From NCBI GenBank assembly GCA_035687895.1, contig DASRUE010000177.1, positions 1 through 6,802 on the forward strand: DNA of 6,802 nucleotides, in the 5' to 3' direction. A program made the position numbers and the translations under genes. Numbering within the stretch: the stretch's first letter is position 1; each line of letters begins with the position of its first letter. The notes below the pieces were generated by a model that searched no databases, was not told the DNA's origin, and worked only from the letters and a program-made list of their open reading frames with translations. This DNA is from JAERML01 sp035687895 (GTDB lineage: Bacteria > Bacteroidota > Ignavibacteria > UBA10030 > UBA6906). Of the stretch, positions 4,945 to 6,802 are shown piece after piece.

Positions 4945-4968
4945 ATTTAAGACTAAACAGTCCGAATT
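4945..4968. promoter_or_regulatory. Second dyad (GACT-N4-AGTC core) upstream of the polyferredoxin gene
   Basis: The core GACTAAACAGTC (4951-4962) is a GACT/AGTC inverted repeat, as in IscR-type sites; the outer bases (ATTTAA and CGAATT) give 7 of 12 matches overall. AAGACTA is shared with the bottom strand of the Rrf2 operator. It begins 14 bases after the Rrf2 stop and 130 bases before ATG 5075. No clear -10 was found beside it. Confidence 0.5.
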
Positions 4969-5027
4969 GGCACCGATGTTGAGTCCATGTCACCCAGCCC
5001 CCGGCAGATACCCAAATTACGGCAGAA

Positions 5028-5078
5028 ATGGATGATCTGAACCAGAGGGTGAAACGAGTTCTCAGAATTGAAAAATGA
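5028..5078 (+). other. Short ORF overlapping the polyferredoxin start by ATGA
   Basis: ATG 5028 opens 16 codons (MDDLNQRVKRVLRIEK) ending in TGA 5076-5078, which overlaps the next ATG (5075) as ATGA. The frame is open further upstream to 4983, reading plausibly protein-like residues but with no start. It could be a leader peptide for translational coupling, or the tail of a decayed gene. There is no ribosome site before it, so confidence is low. Confidence 0.25.
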
Positions 5079-6352
5079 GCCTGACGCCCTCTATGCATAG
5101 CCCGATCTCCTTTGACGAAACGACTCTCGACCCGGAGAAGATTGTATCGTATCGGGCGAGCACCTCTGAACTTGCTGAACGAGGCAAGGTCGCGGCGTCG
5201 GGGAGGGGTGTCAAGAAGATCCCGCCTGGCCTCAGGAAACCACGGGTCAATTTCTCGCTCGAGTCGGTGTGGTACAAGCGGCTCGTCTGGCGGTTGAAAG
5301 AGGACTCCCAGTTCCTTCGCTCCACAATTCAGATTGCCTTTGTTCTCCTCTGCATCTGGATCGGTATCGAGTTCTATCTCTTCATGCAGTGGGGAACGTC
5401 CGGAGGACAGGGACCGTTCGTTTCGCGTCCACCGGGTGCGGAGGGCTTCCTCCCTATCAGCGCGTTGATGAGCCTGAAGTATTGGATCCAGACGGGGATC
5501 ATCAACAACATCCATCCCGCAGCCATTTTCATCCTGCTCGCCATCGTGGGCGTCAGTATCGCTCTCAAGAAATCCTTCTGCAGTTGGCTCTGTCCGATTG
5601 GAACATTGAGCGAGTCACTCTGGATGCTCGGGCAGAGGTTGTTCAAGCGCAACCTCACCACCCCCCGTTGGCTGGACTACCCGTTGCGGTCACTGAAGTA
5701 CCTGTTGTTGTTTTTCTTCGTCTCCTCCATCTGGCAGATGGACATGCCCTCGCTGAGGCAATTCATCCACAGTCCATACAACAAGGTCGCAGATATCAAG
5801 ATGTACCTGTTCTTCGCGGACATCTCCATATTCGCGCTTTGGACTATTATCATCCTGTTGGTTTTTTCTGTCGTCGTGAAGAACTTCTGGTGCAGGTTCC
5901 TGTGTCCGTACGGCGCACTGCTCGGCATTGTCGGGTGGCTGAGTCCCTTGAAGATTACGCGCAACAAGTCCACATGTACCGACTGCGCTCTCTGCACGAA
6001 AGCATGCCCATCCAATATCAAAGTCCACAAGGTCGGACGTGTCCGCCCGAACGACGTGGTCGGGCGGGTCTGGAGTGATGAATGCACGAGTTGTCTTGCA
6101 TGTGTACAGGTCTGCCCCGTGAAGGAGACGCTCGACCTGCGGGTGAGCGCAAAGGCGAGGCCGGTGCAGACATGGGTCCTCGGTACCCTGGTGGCAGGTG
6201 TGTTTGTTGCAGTCACGGGGTTGGCAGTGCTCGTCGGGCACTGGCAAAACGGAATCTCAAAGGAGGAGTACCTGCGGAGGTTTCAGGAACTCAACGCACC
6301 TGTCTACCAGCATTTCCGCGGAGAGGTACCACAGTATGGGCCCAATGATTGA
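5075..6352 (+). CDS. Membrane polyferredoxin, NapH/CcoG-like 4Fe-4S protein
   Basis: 425 residues. About 80 soluble residues are followed by transmembrane helices near 83-104, 148-166, 206-222, 246-269 and 367-388. Two CxxxCP motifs lie next to helices: CSWLCPIGTLSE (Cys169, Cys173) and CRFLCPYGALLG (Cys273, Cys277), as in NapH, NosR and CcoG relatives. A soluble part then carries two 4Fe-4S ferredoxin motifs: CTDCALCTKACP (Cys301, 304, 307, 311) and CTSCLACVQVCP (Cys337, 340, 343, 347). Such proteins pass electrons between the quinone pool and periplasmic or cytoplasmic redox enzymes, or help metal cofactor assembly; which applies here is not clear, and no NapG, NosZ or oxidase gene is in view. 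The long polar N-terminus is unusual. In-frame TGA at 5069-5071 fixes ATG 5075 as the earliest start; no ribosome site is seen. It follows an Rrf2 gene and a dyad, so redox or iron-sulfur control is likely. Confidence 0.9.
   Translation: MSLTPSMHSPISFDETTLDPEKIVSYRASTSELAERGKVAASGRGVKKIPPGLRKPRVNFSLESVWYKRLVWRLKEDSQFLRSTIQIAFVLLCIWIGIEFYLFMQWGTSGGQGPFVSRPPGAEGFLPISALMSLKYWIQTGIINNIHPAAIFILLAIVGVSIALKKSFCSWLCPIGTLSESLWMLGQRLFKRNLTTPRWLDYPLRSLKYLLLFFFVSSIWQMDMPSLRQFIHSPYNKVADIKMYLFFADISIFALWTIIILLVFSVVVKNFWCRFLCPYGALLGIVGWLSPLKITRNKSTCTDCALCTKACPSNIKVHKVGRVRPNDVVGRVWSDECTSCLACVQVCPVKETLDLRVSAKARPVQTWVLGTLVAGVFVAVTGLAVLVGHWQNGISKEEYLRRFQELNAPVYQHFRGEVPQYGPND
6320..6327 (+). promoter_or_regulatory. 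Ribosome binding site deciding the methyltransferase start
   Basis: GGAGAGGT sits 8 bases before ATG 6336, inside the end of the polyferredoxin gene. In-frame ATGs at 6345 and 6354 are 17 and 26 bases away and less favoured. The chosen start overlaps the upstream stop by 17 bases, pointing to translational coupling. Confidence 0.75.
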
Positions 6353-6802
6353 CATGGATGCTTCCCTCGAACATGGCGTCACGGAATTCTACGACAAGCT
6401 GGCGCCGGACTATGATGCGATGACCGGTTTCGAGAAACGGTTCGTCCATGAACGGCCGTTCTTTCGGATGCTGGTCGAGAAGCACGGAATCCGGACGGCA
6501 TTGGACGCGGGGTGCGGCACGGGATTTCACTCACTCCTGCTTGCCCGGCTGGGCGTCGAAGTCACTGCTGTTGACATCTCTCCAAACATGCTGGCGATTG
6601 CGGGTGCACATGCAAAGGAGATGCAGCTTCCCTTACACCTGGTGGAATCATCATTTCAATCACTTCCTACTCTCGCCCCGGGTCCGTATGATGCGGTTTT
6701 CACCATGGGAAACTCGCTCGCTCATCTGTTGACAAAAGAGGATCTCGAGCGGTCGCTGGCAGCCTTCGCTGCGGTCCTCGCTCCCCGGGGTGTGTTGTTC
6801 CT
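6336..6802 (+). CDS. Class I SAM-dependent methyltransferase, 3' partial
   Basis: The first 155 residues of a class I methyltransferase, running off the window end. Seen: FYDKLAPDYDAMTGFEKRF (18-36), the SAM-binding motif I LDAGCGTGFHSLLLA (56-70), the post-I acidic strand VTAVDIS (76-82, Asp80), and motif IV YDAVFTMGNSLAHLL (118-132). This pattern fits Methyltransf_25/11-type small-molecule methyltransferases, with some similarity to glycine/sarcosine N-methyltransferase-like proteins. The N-terminal YDxLAxxYD segment is common in this group. The substrate cannot be named. It is probably co-transcribed with the polyferredoxin, with which it overlaps by 17 bases, and may be under the same dyad control. 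The C-terminal substrate region lies outside the window. Confidence 0.9.
   Translation, partial: MGPMIDMDASLEHGVTEFYDKLAPDYDAMTGFEKRFVHERPFFRMLVEKHGIRTALDAGCGTGFHSLLLARLGVEVTAVDISPNMLAIAGAHAKEMQLPLHLVESSFQSLPTLAPGPYDAVFTMGNSLAHLLTKEDLERSLAAFAAVLAPRGVLF

Noticed and set aside
4439..4962. Naming the regulator IscR or NsrR
   Set aside because: The cysteine spacing and operator only partly match either, and no isc or NO-response genes are in the window.
4943..5515. Long minus-strand ORF of 190 codons
   Set aside because: It lies mostly antisense to the polyferredoxin, has an arginine/aspartate-rich shadow composition and no recognisable domain.
5269..6078. Plus-strand ORF of 269 codons in another frame of the polyferredoxin
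   Set aside because: The frame at 5075 shows four cysteine motifs and membrane helices; this one is low-complexity, rich in His, Arg and Val, with no domain.
5690..6247. Overlapping minus-strand ORFs within the polyferredoxin
   Set aside because: Shadows produced by the high-GC coding strand; no start context or motif.
5075..6352. Assigning the polyferredoxin as napH, nosR or ccoG
   Set aside because: All share the CxxxCP and ferredoxin motifs; partner genes that would decide are absent.

Overview
The window is a 6.8 kb piece of a bacterial chromosome with every convincing gene on the + strand. No rRNA, tRNA or CRISPR array was seen. Hand-sampled rows give about 55-63% GC at the two ends, falling to about 40-43% in one gene in the middle (2455-3324). 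The gene set and the DUF559 gene tied to pyrimidine/purine hairpin repeats suggest an environmental bacterium, perhaps of the Bacteroidota/Chlorobiota/Ignavibacteria group. That placement is an impression from memory; some genes have strong GGAGG ribosome binding sites and others have none.

Layout. (1) 1-786 is the C-terminal two thirds of a thiolase, cut by the window edge. (2) 798-1274 is a DUF559 endonuclease-like gene bracketed by two polypyrimidine/polypurine hairpins; its stop codon lies at the tip of the second one. (3) 1308-2207 holds a small ferredoxin-fold-like protein and a SnoaL-like lipoprotein, separated by two tandem hairpins. (4) 2250-3442 is the most interesting part: two attC-like sites in the same orientation flank one AT-rich gene for a three-pass membrane protein. 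It looks like an integron gene cassette of about 1.04 kb with no integrase in view, which would make it a minimal integrase-less attC cluster. (5) 3583-4415 holds a small protein built like a two-helix ion channel with an abnormal selectivity filter, then a YjbQ-family protein. (6) 4439-6352 is a likely redox regulatory unit: an Rrf2-family regulator with three clustered cysteines, whose sigma70-like promoter is overlapped by a 26-bp dyad, followed by a second GACT/AGTC dyad and a NapH/CcoG-like membrane polyferredoxin. (7) 6336 to the end is a SAM-dependent methyltransferase, probably translationally coupled to the polyferredoxin and cut by the window edge.

How the parts relate. The thiolase belongs to acyl-CoA metabolism and has no visible functional link to the rest. 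The Rrf2 regulator, the two dyads, the polyferredoxin and the methyltransferase plausibly form one iron-sulfur or redox responsive unit. The stretch 2250-3442 appears inserted by a different route, as shown by its base composition and its flanking structured sites. The best candidate for something undescribed is this cassette: its membrane protein cargo is of unknown function and its attC-like sites are unusual, one with an interrupted left arm and one with most of the L'' arm missing.
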